Part shown: one piece after another, positions 30,883 to 39,220 of the stretch
Layout of the letters: the number at the start of each line of letters is the position of its first letter
Numbering within the stretch: position 1 is the first letter of the stretch
NCBI RefSeq assembly: GCF_900104345.1
Contig: NZ_FNJN01000006.1
Span: 185,559 to 249,558, forward strand
Source of the DNA: Microbacterium testaceum StLB037
GTDB taxonomy: Bacteria > Actinomycetota > Actinomycetes > Actinomycetales > Microbacteriaceae
DNA: 64,000 nucleotides
Direction: 5' to 3'
Notes under the pieces: model-generated
Seen by the model: the letters and a program-made list of their open reading frames with translations, nothing else
Database searches by the model: none
What the model was told of the DNA's origin: nothing
Made by a program: the position numbers and the translations under genes

Positions 30883-31596
30883 TCAGCCGCGCGCGACCGT
30901 CCGCACCGCATCCGCCGCATCCGCCGGAGAACCGCGGAAGGCCGGACCGTGGCCGGGCAGGACCCAGTCGGCATCCAGTCCCGCGATGCGATCGAGCGAG
31001 GCGAGCGCCTCGGTCGGGTCGTCGGTGAAGGGCGCGGGTCCGGGTCCGGTGCGACCGGTGAGGACGTGGCGTGTCGTAAGGGCGTCGCCGACGAACACGG
31101 CGCGCACCGCGGGGGAGAAGACCGCGACGCTGCCGGGGGAGTGGCCGGGCATGCCGACGATGCGGGGGCTCCCGGGCAGGTCGAGGGTCTCGCCGTCGGC
31201 GACCTCTCGCACCTCGGTCAGCCACTGCGGGCGCATGCCCTTGCGGATGCCGAAGGCGGCGAAGCGCAGCAGCGGGCCGAGGCGGAACGGGCCCATCGCA
31301 CTCTTGGGCTTGTCGCCGCCGCGGGCGCGATCGGCGTCGGCGGCGTGCACGAAGACGGGCACGCCGCGCTCGCGGCGGAGGCGCTCGGCGAAGCCCACGT
31401 GGTCGCTGTCGCCGTGGGTGAGGATGACGCCGCGGATGTCGTCGAGCGACCGGCCGATCGCGTCCACCTCCGCGCGAAGGTCGGCGTACATGCCGGGGAG
31501 GCCGGCGTCGACGAGGGTGATGCCCTCGGGGGCGACGATGAGGTACGAGGCGACGATGTCGTTACCGATGCGGTGGAGCGATGGCGCGAGTCTCAC
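30883..31596 (-). CDS. MBL-fold metallo-hydrolase
   Basis: 237 residues from the GTG at 31596, which has AGAAAGG upstream; an ATG at 31632 would add 12 residues. The metal motif reads THGDSDHVGF, so the usual HxHxDH is HxDxDH, a variant seen in some MBL subfamilies. GMPGHSPGSVAVF, GDALTTRH and LPGHGP complete the set of metal ligands. The substrate is unknown. It is divergent from a TetR gene that probably controls it. Confidence 0.82.
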   Translation of the reverse strand: MRLAPSLHRIGNDIVASYLIVAPEGITLVDAGLPGMYADLRAEVDAIGRSLDDIRGVILTHGDSDHVGFAERLRRERGVPVFVHAADADRARGGDKPKSAMGPFRLGPLLRFAAFGIRKGMRPQWLTEVREVADGETLDLPGSPRIVGMPGHSPGSVAVFSPAVRAVFVGDALTTRHVLTGRTGPGPAPFTDDPTEALASLDRIAGLDADWVLPGHGPAFRGSPADAADAVRTVARG

Positions 31597-31625
31597 GGGG
31601 TGCCTTTCTGGATCGCTATGACAAT

Positions 31626-31656
31626 TAGCCATGATAGCTTATATCCGTAGCCATGA
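31626..31656. promoter_or_regulatory. Candidate TetR operator between MBL and tetR
   Basis: An AT-rich island in GC-rich DNA. TAGCCATGA occurs twice as a direct repeat (31626-31634 and 31648-31656, 22 bp apart). The first copy is part of the imperfect palindrome AGCCATGATAGCT (31627-31639). The location between divergent genes fits an autoregulatory operator. Confidence 0.45.
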
Positions 31657-31665
31657 GGAGGGTTC

Positions 31666-32223
31666 GTGCCCACACCGGAGAGAACGTCGCTCGAGGAGAT
31701 CGTCGAGGCGGCCGCGCGACTGCTCGAAGAGGGCGGACCCGGCGCCGTGACGATGCAGGCCGTCGCTCAGGCGGTCGGGGTCAAGGCTCCCTCGCTGTAC
31801 AAGAGGGTGCGCGACCGCGAGGCCCTGCTCGGGCTCGTCGGGGCGGCCGCGGCCGACGACCTGACGGCACGGCTCGAGGCGGCATCCAGAGGCCTAGACG
31901 ACCTACTGGTCGCCTTCCGCGCGTTCGGGCGCGGCCGGCCCGAGGCGTTCCGCCTGCTGTTCACGACGGTGGTCGATGCCGACCGGCTCGCTGCCACGAG
32001 CGCCCCGGTACTGCGCGCGACGACCATCGCCGTGGGCGAGGCTCATGCGCTCGAAGCGGCGAGGCTGCTCACCGCGTGGGCGACCGGGTTCGTGACGATG
32101 GAGCTCGCGGGGGCCTTCCGCCTGGGCGGTGACCTCGAGGAGGCGTACCGCTACGGCCGCCGCCACCTGGTCGCCTCGCTCACGCTGGATCAGGGGGCGG
32201 AGCGGCCGGCCCAGGGGTCGTAG
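31666..32223 (+). CDS. TetR/AcrR family transcriptional regulator
   Basis: 185 residues. The N-terminal helix-turn-helix reads MQAVAQAVGVKAPSLYKRV, and the C-terminal ligand domain resembles the WHG-type TetR group. A Shine-Dalgarno (AGGAGGG) precedes the GTG start. It is divergent from the MBL hydrolase, so probably represses that gene. Its 3' end overlaps the convergent polymerase-domain gene by 34 nt. Confidence 0.85.
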   Translation: MPTPERTSLEEIVEAAARLLEEGGPGAVTMQAVAQAVGVKAPSLYKRVRDREALLGLVGAAAADDLTARLEAASRGLDDLLVAFRAFGRGRPEAFRLLFTTVVDADRLAATSAPVLRATTIAVGEAHALEAARLLTAWATGFVTMELAGAFRLGGDLEEAYRYGRRHLVASLTLDQGAERPAQGS

Positions 32224-33419
32224 TCGGCGATCAGATCTTCTTGCGCCGGGCGCTCGGCATCCGGAACGTGCTGGAGGTTCACGCGGACCCGGTACCAGAG
32301 CGAGCTCGACCCGCGCATGCCGTCGACGAGGACATCGGCGGGGTGAAGCTGCGATGTCGCTTCCGGATGCCGCTGCTTCCACGTCTCGAGAGCGTCGAGG
32401 GCCTCGGGCTTGGTCTTGGTGCGCGCGACCTCGACGAGCGGCATCGTCGAGGCGCGGCGTCCGGAACCGTCGGATTCCCGCGGAGGCTTCTCGGCGGGGC
32501 CGAGCTGTTTCGCCAGGGACAAAAGGGCGTCGAGAGACCCCGCGGCGTCGTCGATGCCCGCGTGCGGGTCTCCGATGCTGCGGAACCGGTCGGGCACCGT
32601 GAGCACGGTGAACTCCTCGGGGCGACGGTCGCGGACCTCGTCCCATGTGAGGGGAGTCGAGACGCGGGCATCCGGCAGCGCGCGGATCGAGTACGCCGAG
32701 GCGACCGTGCGGTCCTTGGCGTTCTGGTTGAAGTCCACGAACACGCTCTCGCCGCGCTCCTCCTTCCACCAGCGGGCGGTCGCGAGTCCCGGCGCGCGGT
32801 TCTCGACCTCGCGCGCGAGCGTTTCGGCGGCGAGACGGACGTCGGTGTAGTCCCACTCGGGGCGGATGCGCACGAGGATGTGGAGGCCGCGCGAGCCCGA
32901 GGTCTTGGGCCAGCCGACGAGACCGTGGTCTTCGAGCACATCGCGGGCGATGAACGCGACGTCGACGATCTGCGACCAATCCACGCCGGGCATCGGGTCG
33001 AGGTCGACCCGCAGCTCGTCGGGGTGGTCGAGGTCTTCGGCGCGGACGGGATGCGGGTTCAGGTCGAGGCAGCCGAGGTTGACGACCCAGGCCAGGCCCG
33101 CGGCATCCCGGATCACCGTCTCTTCGGCGGAGGTGCCCGAGGCGTAGCGCAGGGTCGCGGTGTCGATGAAGTCGGGGTGGTTCTCGGGGACGCGCTTCTG
33201 GAAAAACGGCTCCTGGTCGAGACCCTTCGAGAAGCGCTTGAGCACCATCGGTCGCCCGCCCGCTCCGCGCAGGGCGCCCTCGGCGACGGAGAGGTAGTAC
33301 CGCACGAGGTCGAGCTTGGTCAGACCCGGCTCGGGGAAGACGACGCGATCGGAGCTCGTGACGCGTACCTCGTGGCCGTCGACATCGAGGATCTCGGGCG
33401 GCGTCTTCGCGGGACTCAT
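32190..33419 (-). CDS. LigD-type polymerase/primase domain protein (first copy)
   Basis: 409 residues of the archaeo-eukaryotic primase fold seen in LigD polymerase domains. The catalytic acid pair is in LRVDLDPMPG, the third acid in VFVDFNQNAKDRT, and SGSRGLHILV matches the nucleotide-binding loop. It is longer than the second copy at 54193 (341 aa), with about 90 extra C-terminal residues after LSLAKQLG. No ligase or nuclease domain is attached. Such proteins fill in ends during Ku-dependent joining. Confidence 0.85.
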   Translation of the reverse strand: MSPAKTPPEILDVDGHEVRVTSSDRVVFPEPGLTKLDLVRYYLSVAEGALRGAGGRPMVLKRFSKGLDQEPFFQKRVPENHPDFIDTATLRYASGTSAEETVIRDAAGLAWVVNLGCLDLNPHPVRAEDLDHPDELRVDLDPMPGVDWSQIVDVAFIARDVLEDHGLVGWPKTSGSRGLHILVRIRPEWDYTDVRLAAETLAREVENRAPGLATARWWKEERGESVFVDFNQNAKDRTVASAYSIRALPDARVSTPLTWDEVRDRRPEEFTVLTVPDRFRSIGDPHAGIDDAAGSLDALLSLAKQLGPAEKPPRESDGSGRRASTMPLVEVARTKTKPEALDALETWKQRHPEATSQLHPADVLVDGMRGSSSLWYRVRVNLQHVPDAERPAQEDLIADYDPWAGRSAP

Positions 33420-33493
33420 GGCGCGAGGCTAGCGCCGCGGCATCCGGGATTCGCACCCCTTGCGGCCGGAGTGCGGGGGTGTGGCCTGCACGA

Positions 33494-33526
33494 CGAAGGG
33501 CCGCCCCGAAACGGGACGGCCCTTCG
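33494..33526 (-). terminator. Hairpin terminator after the Bax-inhibitor-like gene
   Basis: CGAAGGGCCGCCCC / GGGACGGCCCTTCG, 14-bp arms with one G-T position and a short loop, 16 nt beyond the stop on the minus strand. Confidence 0.7.
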
Positions 33527-33541
33527 TGTCCGGCGAGTGCG

Positions 33542-34411
33542 TCAGTTGTTGCCGCGCAGGATCGCGATCATGCGCAGGATCTCGACGTACAGCCACACGA
33601 CGGTGACCATGATGCCGAAGGCGCCGACCCAGCCGTAGACCCGGGCAGCGCCGTTGCGGACGCCGCGCTGGATCTGGTCGAAGTCGAGCACCAGCGAGTA
33701 CGCGGCCATGATGACCACGAAGACGCCGATGATCAGGCCGAGCGGGATGCCCGCAACCTTCATGCTGTAAAGGCCGAAGGCGCCGCCAGCGATCGGGGCG
33801 TTGAAGAGCATCAGTCCCACGTTGAGGAGGGCGAACACCAGATAGCCGACCATCGCGATCATGAAGATCTTGGTGGCGCGGGCCGAGGCGCGGATCTTGC
33901 CGCTCGCGAACAGGGCGAGGGTCACGCCGACCACGGAGAGCGTGGCGAGAGTGGCCTGGAGGACGATGCCCGGGAAGATGAACTCGAAGTAAGCCGAGAT
34001 GCCACCGACGAACAGGCCCTCGAACGCCGCGTAGGCGATGAAGACGGGGACGGAGGGCTTCTTCTTGAAGGTCGCGACCATCGCCAGGACGAAGCCGACG
34101 AGTCCTCCGACGAGCGTGGGGGCGAAGCTCGGGTTCGGGTTGGCGACGCTGACGCCGGCCATCGACCAGATCCAGCCGACGACGGCGGTGACGACGAGGA
34201 TGCCGAACAGCGCCAGGGTCTTCATGACGGTGTCTTCGACCGTCATGCGACCGGTCTCGACGGCGCTCGCCGACGGGGCGGCGTACGCGCCTTCGATCGA
34301 GGCGGCGGCGGCGGGATCGACGGCCGGGGGCGGGCTGTAGCGCGTGTTAGCGCCACCGGCTCGAGGGTCCTGGAACGCCGGGTTGTTGAATGCCGGGTTG
34401 TTGAGGGCCAC
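33542..34411 (-). CDS. Bax inhibitor-1/YccA family membrane protein
   Basis: 289 residues. A Pro/Asn-rich cytoplasmic N-terminus of about 60 residues is followed by seven hydrophobic segments typical of the TMBIM/YccA family, ending with the WLYVEILRMIAILRGNN tail. Members are membrane proteins linked to stress and to calcium leak or protease control; no specific role can be read here. The GTG start has GGAG 11 nt upstream. Confidence 0.82.
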   Translation of the reverse strand: MALNNPAFNNPAFQDPRAGGANTRYSPPPAVDPAAAASIEGAYAAPSASAVETGRMTVEDTVMKTLALFGILVVTAVVGWIWSMAGVSVANPNPSFAPTLVGGLVGFVLAMVATFKKKPSVPVFIAYAAFEGLFVGGISAYFEFIFPGIVLQATLATLSVVGVTLALFASGKIRASARATKIFMIAMVGYLVFALLNVGLMLFNAPIAGGAFGLYSMKVAGIPLGLIIGVFVVIMAAYSLVLDFDQIQRGVRNGAARVYGWVGAFGIMVTVVWLYVEILRMIAILRGNN

Positions 34412-34541
34412 GGGAACTCACACTCCAAAGATGGTGATCACAGCACCGTGCTGTCAGACAACACTAGCCGAGCGGGGCGGTGGATTCCTTGTGCTGACTG
34501 GGATTCTGCTCTGAGCGCACTCGCTGTTCACGCGGTGCCGT

Positions 34542-34547
34542 TAGCGT
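34542..34547 (+). promoter_or_regulatory. -10 element TAGCGT for the leaderless GDPD gene
   Basis: TAGCGT lies 6 nt before the GTG at 34554. Confidence 0.5.
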
Positions 34548-34553
34548 GTCGAG

Positions 34554-35546
34554 GTGCCTCTCGTCATCGGTCATCGCGGTGCGCCCGGGTACCTGCCCGA
34601 GCACTCCCGCAGCTCGTATCTGCGGGCGATCGCGGAGGGGGTGGATGCCGTCGAGCCCGACGTCGTCCCCTCGAAGGACGGCGTGCTGGTCGTGCGGCAC
34701 GAGAACGAGATCTCGGGCACCACAGACGTGTCGACGCGACCGGAGTTCGCTGGGCGACGAACCTCGAAGGTCGTCGACGGCGAGCACCTGACCGGCTGGT
34801 TCGTCGAGGATTTCACGTGGGATGAGCTGCGGACGCTGCAGTGCCGAGAGCGGATCCCCGCCCTCCGCCCCGACAGCGCGGCGCACGACGACTCCGAACC
34901 CGTGCTGCGCCTCCGCGACGTCCTCGACCTCGCCCGGCAGGGCGGGGTGGCGGTGGTGCTCGAGATCAAGCACGCGGCATCGTTCGCCCGACTCGGGTTC
35001 GACCTGGCCGAGCTCGTCGACGCCGAGCTGCGCGCCGCGGGATGGCGGGATGCCGAGGACGCGCTCGTCATCGAGTCGTTCGAGCCCCTGGTCCTGGCGC
35101 GGCTGCGAGAGCGCGGCATCCGGGTTCCGCTCGTGCAGCTGATCGAGGCGAAGGGGACGCCGTGGGATCTGCGTGAGCGGGACGGGGCGGACGCCGCCTC
35201 GTACGCCTCGATGCGGACCGCGGCGGGTCTCGATGTCCTCGCCGGCGAGGTGCAGGGCATCAGCCCGGACAAGCGCTCGGTGCTCGCGCCCGACGAGCGC
35301 GGCGTCGCGCGGGGGCCGGCGCGGTTCGTGCGCGAGGCGCAGGATCGGGGCCTGCGGGTGTTCACCTGGACGTGTCGGCCCGAGAACGCCTTCCTGCTGC
35401 CCGCCTTCCGCGGCCCGGGCGGTGAGGGGGCGTTCGGCGACTGGCGAGGCGAGTGGGCCGTGCTGCGCGATGCCGGGCTCGACGGGGTGTTCGTAGATCA
35501 TCCCGATCTGGGGGTCGGGTTCTTCGGGACGGCGCGAAACTCCTGA
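34554..35546 (+). CDS. Glycerophosphodiester phosphodiesterase
   Basis: 330 residues of the GDPD TIM barrel. The N-terminal GHRGAPGYLPEHS contains the catalytic His-Arg, VEPDVVPSKDGVLVVRHE gives the metal-binding acids and second His, and VVLEIKH follows. It hydrolyses glycerophosphodiesters to glycerol-3-phosphate and an alcohol. No signal peptide is seen, so it is probably cytoplasmic. The GTG start is supported by a TAGCGT element. Confidence 0.88.
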   Translation: MPLVIGHRGAPGYLPEHSRSSYLRAIAEGVDAVEPDVVPSKDGVLVVRHENEISGTTDVSTRPEFAGRRTSKVVDGEHLTGWFVEDFTWDELRTLQCRERIPALRPDSAAHDDSEPVLRLRDVLDLARQGGVAVVLEIKHAASFARLGFDLAELVDAELRAAGWRDAEDALVIESFEPLVLARLRERGIRVPLVQLIEAKGTPWDLRERDGADAASYASMRTAAGLDVLAGEVQGISPDKRSVLAPDERGVARGPARFVREAQDRGLRVFTWTCRPENAFLLPAFRGPGGEGAFGDWRGEWAVLRDAGLDGVFVDHPDLGVGFFGTARNS

Positions 35547-35611
35547 GGCCCGACCCACGTGCCGGGCGTTGCAGCTCCTGGATGGCGTCGAGGCGACGAT
35601 CCTCAGGAGTT
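35538..35611. repeat. Inverted repeat spanning the GDPD stop
   Basis: AACTCCTGAGG at 35538-35548 (containing the TGA stop) and CCTCAGGAGTT at 35601-35611 are exact reverse complements separated by about 50 nt. It could be a terminator or attenuator placed before the next start at 35666. Confidence 0.6.
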
Positions 35612-35665
35612 CCGGCCCGCGCAACCCCGACCCCCCGGCGTACCCGCAGCCGACAGGATGGCCGC

Positions 35666-36595
35666 ATGACGATGGATGTGACGGTGGTCGGCGGCGGGAT
35701 CTCGGGCCTCGCGTGCGCGCGGGCGGTTCAGGACGCGGGTCGCTCGGTCCGCGTGCTCGATCGCGGGCGCCGGGTGGGCGGGCGTCTGTCGAGCCGCACG
35801 ATCGACGGTCGACCCGTGGACCTCGGAGCCTCGTACTTCGTGGTCGGCGAGGCCGAGGGCTTCGCGCACGTCGTCGCCGATTGGGAGGAGCGCGAGCTCG
35901 CACGGCCGTGGACCGATACGTTCCAAGTGGTCGACGCCGACGGCGGGTGGACGCGCAAGCCCGGACCGATGCGGTGGGCTGCTCCCGCCGGGTTGCGTTC
36001 GCTCGCCCTCGACCTGGCCGAGGGCCTCGACGTCTCGTCGGAGCGCGTCGTCGAGAGCGCGGCGCCGTTCCGCGTCGACGGCGAGGATGCGGGCGAGGTC
36101 GTCCTGGCGATGCCGGCCCCGCAGGCGGCACGGCTGACCGGCGAGGCGCCCGGCGGGGCGCAGGAGTGGGAACCGGTGATCGCCGTCGTCCTGCGGTGGG
36201 ACCGACGGCAGTGGGATGCCGACCTGCACGGCGCCTTCGCCGACGGCGACGCGGACGTGTCCTTCGTCGCCGACGACGGCGATCGCCGCGGCGACGACGC
36301 CCCCGTGCTGGTCGTCCACACCACGGCGGACCGCGCCCGACAGCACCTCGACGACCCCGAGTCGGCGATCGCGCCGGTGCTCGCGGCGACCCGGCGGCTG
36401 CTGCGCATCGACGTCCAGCCGGTGTCGACGCACGCGCATCGCTGGACCTTCGCCCGGCCCGCCGGAACGACCGGGCAGCCGTTCTTCCGCTCGCCGGGGC
36501 TCTCCGCGTGCGGGGACGCGTGGGGCGACAGCGCCGCCGTCCGCACCGCGTGGGCGTCGGGCGACGCCCTGGGGCGGGCGCTCGCGGCATCCTGA
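35666..36595 (+). CDS. Renalase-like FAD-dependent oxidoreductase
   Basis: 309 residues. The N-terminal dinucleotide fold is VVGGGISGLACARA with the VLDRGRRVGGRLSSR extension typical of renalase and amine-oxidase-like flavoproteins. The C-terminal region has CGDAWGDSAAVRTAWASG, which closes the FAD site. Bacterial relatives oxidise aberrant dihydro-NAD(P) forms or amines; the substrate is not certain. The ATG is chosen where the flavin fold begins. Confidence 0.8.
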   Translation: MTMDVTVVGGGISGLACARAVQDAGRSVRVLDRGRRVGGRLSSRTIDGRPVDLGASYFVVGEAEGFAHVVADWEERELARPWTDTFQVVDADGGWTRKPGPMRWAAPAGLRSLALDLAEGLDVSSERVVESAAPFRVDGEDAGEVVLAMPAPQAARLTGEAPGGAQEWEPVIAVVLRWDRRQWDADLHGAFADGDADVSFVADDGDRRGDDAPVLVVHTTADRARQHLDDPESAIAPVLAATRRLLRIDVQPVSTHAHRWTFARPAGTTGQPFFRSPGLSACGDAWGDSAAVRTAWASGDALGRALAAS

Positions 36596-36714
36596 ATCAC
36601 GTCGAGGACACGCGCGGGCAGTGAGCGCGCGCGAATCCCGGGCGCGCCGCGGAATCGCCGAGGACGGACGGGGGATCGACGTCGGTGGCCCTCGGGGGTG
36701 TCGGGGGCTCCCTC

Positions 36715-36720
36715 TATGGT
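36715..36720 (+). promoter_or_regulatory. -10 element TATGGT for the leaderless ABC ATPase gene
   Basis: TATGGT lies 6 nt before the ATG at 36727. Confidence 0.5.
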
Positions 36721-36726
36721 GAGGCT

Positions 36727-37791
36727 ATGGATGCCGGTATCGACGTCGCAGGAGTCAAACGGTCCTTCGGCGCGGTGCACGCCGTGCAGCAGGTGACGTT
36801 CACGGCCCTGCCCGGCCGGGTCACCGGGCTCGTCGGGCCCAACGGGTCGGGCAAGACGACCCTCATGCTCATGCTCGCTTCTCTCCTGCGGCCCGATGAG
36901 GGCGAGATGCGCATCGGCGGCATCGACCCCGTCTCCGACCCGGCCGGCGCGCGTCGCCTTCTCGGATGGATGCCGGACTCCCTGGGCGCGTGGCCGAGCC
37001 TCACCTCGCGCGAGGTGCTGGTGGCCACCGCGCAGCTGTACGACCTGTCGCGCGAGGATGCGCGTGCACGGGCCGACCACCTGCTGGAACTCGTCGACCT
37101 CGGTGCGCTCGCCGCCTCGCCCGCTCGCGTGCTGTCTCGCGGGCAGAAGCAGAGACTGGCGCTCGCGCGTGCTCTGGTGCACGGCCCCCGGGTGCTGCTG
37201 CTCGATGAGCCGGCGTCGGGCCTCGACCCCCAGGCGCGCATCGCGTTGCGCGTGCTGCTGCGGCGGCTGGCGGGCGAGGGGCGCACGATCCTCATCTCGA
37301 GCCACGTGCTGTCCGAGCTCGAAGAGGTCGTGGACGACGCCGTGTTCATGGTCGACGGGCGGACCGTCGGCACCGATCGCGTCGCCGCCGCGGCGACCCG
37401 CGTGCGGGTGTGGCGTGTGCGTGTCGCCGCAGACCTCGCTCGGTCGACCGAGTCCGTGCGCGGCGACATCGCGGCCGCCCTCGGGCGGACGGCCGAAGAG
37501 GTGCGGGTCGACCGGCGCGACGTCCTCGTGCCCTTCTCCGACGAGGCGGCGGCGGTCGCGGGGCTGCGCTCGCTCGTGAGCGCGGGGCTCCCGATCGTCG
37601 AGTTCGCCCCGGCGGTGGGCGACCTCGAGCACGCGTTCCTCGACCTGAGGGCCGAGGCCTCGCCTCCGACACCCGACCTCCCCGATGGCCCGGCGGGGCC
37701 GCGAGATGCCTCTCCGCCCGGCTCCTGGGCGCCGCCCGCCGCGCATCCTGTGACGGATGCCGATCGCACCGACGACGGGAGCACCTCGTGA
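36727..37791 (+). CDS. ABC-2 type transporter ATP-binding protein
   Basis: 354 residues. Walker A GPNGSGKTT, a signature reading LSRGQKQR (Arg in place of the first Gly, common in this export family) and Walker B VLLLDEPASGLDP. About 130 residues follow the ATPase core and end in a Pro/Asp-rich tail. It pairs with the permease that overlaps it by 4 nt. The substrate (drug, lipid or peptide) is unknown. Confidence 0.88.
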   Translation: MDAGIDVAGVKRSFGAVHAVQQVTFTALPGRVTGLVGPNGSGKTTLMLMLASLLRPDEGEMRIGGIDPVSDPAGARRLLGWMPDSLGAWPSLTSREVLVATAQLYDLSREDARARADHLLELVDLGALAASPARVLSRGQKQRLALARALVHGPRVLLLDEPASGLDPQARIALRVLLRRLAGEGRTILISSHVLSELEEVVDDAVFMVDGRTVGTDRVAAAATRVRVWRVRVAADLARSTESVRGDIAAALGRTAEEVRVDRRDVLVPFSDEAAAVAGLRSLVSAGLPIVEFAPAVGDLEHAFLDLRAEASPPTPDLPDGPAGPRDASPPGSWAPPAAHPVTDADRTDDGSTS

Positions 37792-38876
37792 ACCTGCATC
37801 GTCTGCGCACGATCATCGGCATCGAGCTGCGCCAGCGCGTGCGCTCCGTCGGGTGGTACGTGCTCCTCGGCATCTTCGCCGTCATCCTGGTGGCGCTGCT
37901 GAGCCTCTCGTTCGCCGCGTTCTCGCTGACCACGGGCGGCAGCGAGTGGTTCTTCTCGCTCGTCATCTTGCTCGTCCTGCTGCTCACGCTGTTGGTCTCG
38001 CCCACCTTGAGCGGGAGCGCGGTGAACGGCGATCGGGATGCCGCGACCCTCGCGCCCGTGCAGGTCACCCTGGTCACCACGAGCGAGATCGTGATCGGCA
38101 AGTTCCTCGCCGCGTGGATCTCGGGGCTGGCGTTCCTCGTCGTGGCGCTGCCGTTCCTCGTCGTGGCCACCCTCGCCGGCGAGCTCAACCCCGGAGCGAT
38201 CGTCACCTCGCTGCTGATCCTGATCATCGAGGTCGGCGTCGTGGCCGCGATCGGGGTGGGGCTGAGCGCGGTGATCGCCCGGCCGATCTTCTCGGTCGCG
38301 TCGACGTATCTCTTGGTGGCGGCGTTGACGGTGGGCACGCTCATCGCGTTCGGGCTCGGGGGTGCTGCTCTGCGCACGCAGACGACGACGATCAGTCGCG
38401 ACGTCGATTGGAACGCGGTGCCCCTGGGGTGCGACCTGAGTTCGCCCTCGACCTCGCCGAATTGCCCGAGCTACGACGAGCTGCCGTGCGTGGAGTCGAG
38501 CTACGTCTCCGAGCAGCCCCGGTTCGATCGCGTCTGGTGGATCCTCGCGGCCAACCCCTTCGTCATCCTCGCCGACGCGACTCCGCCGACGTACGAGAAC
38601 GGCAACCCGACCGATCTGTTCTCTCAGATCGCCGCCGGGGTCCGCTCCGCGCAGCTGTCGCCCGAGGAGACCACGTCGTACGACGGGTGCACGCTGTCGC
38701 GCGGTCTCAACGTCGACGACTACCCGAGCACCGAGGAGCGCATCGCGGGGACGACCCCGAGCTGGTTCGTGGGGCTGTTCTTCCAGCTGCTGCTGGCCGG
38801 TGGGCTGCTCGCGTGGGGCATCTCCCGCACGAAGACGCCGGCGAAGAGGCTGCCTCCGGGGACGCGCATCGCCTAG
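37788..38876 (+). CDS. ABC-2 type transporter permease
   Basis: 362 residues. The cytoplasmic N-terminal helix (IGIELRQRVRS) is followed by about six membrane segments, with a large extracytoplasmic loop before the last one. That loop holds several cysteines (GCDL, NCPS, PCVE, DGCT), enough for two disulphides. The GTG start overlaps the ATPase gene. A bulged hairpin at 38901-38953 probably ends the operon. Confidence 0.85.
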   Translation: MNLHRLRTIIGIELRQRVRSVGWYVLLGIFAVILVALLSLSFAAFSLTTGGSEWFFSLVILLVLLLTLLVSPTLSGSAVNGDRDAATLAPVQVTLVTTSEIVIGKFLAAWISGLAFLVVALPFLVVATLAGELNPGAIVTSLLILIIEVGVVAAIGVGLSAVIARPIFSVASTYLLVAALTVGTLIAFGLGGAALRTQTTTISRDVDWNAVPLGCDLSSPSTSPNCPSYDELPCVESSYVSEQPRFDRVWWILAANPFVILADATPPTYENGNPTDLFSQIAAGVRSAQLSPEETTSYDGCTLSRGLNVDDYPSTEERIAGTTPSWFVGLFFQLLLAGGLLAWGISRTKTPAKRLPPGTRIA

Positions 38877-38900
38877 CGACCCGCCGGTCATCGAGGCCGA

Positions 38901-38953
38901 GCGCACGAAGGGGCGCCCCCTGCCGCAGCAGGACGGGCGCCCCTCTCGTGCGC
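38901..38953. terminator. Long GC hairpin between convergent genes
   Basis: GCGCACGAAGGGGCGCCC pairs with GGGCGCCCCTCTCGTGCGC with one bulged base; a smaller CTGC/GCAG stem lies inside the loop. It lies between the ends of the permease gene and the minus-strand small acidic protein, so it may serve both. Confidence 0.7.
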
Positions 38954-38961
38954 GGGGGAGG

Positions 38962-39171
38962 TCAGGCGTGGCCTTCGGCGGCGGGGAAGCCGGGGTCGTC
39001 GGCGGGAGCGGCGTCGCCGTCGAGGGCGTCGCCGGTGTGGTCGTCGAGGTTCACGTGCTCCTCGGCCTCGGCGGCGTCCTCGCGGACCTCGTCGGTGACG
39101 GCGTCGGTGGGGGCGGCCGAGTCGGCGCGGGCATCGTCGGAGTGGCGGGAGGGGATGTCAGGAGTGCTCAT
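38962..39171 (-). CDS. Small acidic hypothetical protein
   Basis: 69 residues, rich in Asp, Glu and Ala, with no hydrophobic segment and no recognised domain. It is likely disordered. It has a good AGAGGAA site before the ATG, which supports it as a real gene. It sits just downstream of the CobW-like gene on the same strand (50 nt apart) and may be part of that transcript. Confidence 0.6.
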   Translation of the reverse strand: MSTPDIPSRHSDDARADSAAPTDAVTDEVREDAAEAEEHVNLDDHTGDALDGDAAPADDPGFPAAEGHA

Positions 39172-39220
39172 GCGTTCACGTTCCTCTCACCGGGCGGTGC
39201 GGGCGACCGGCTTGACACGG

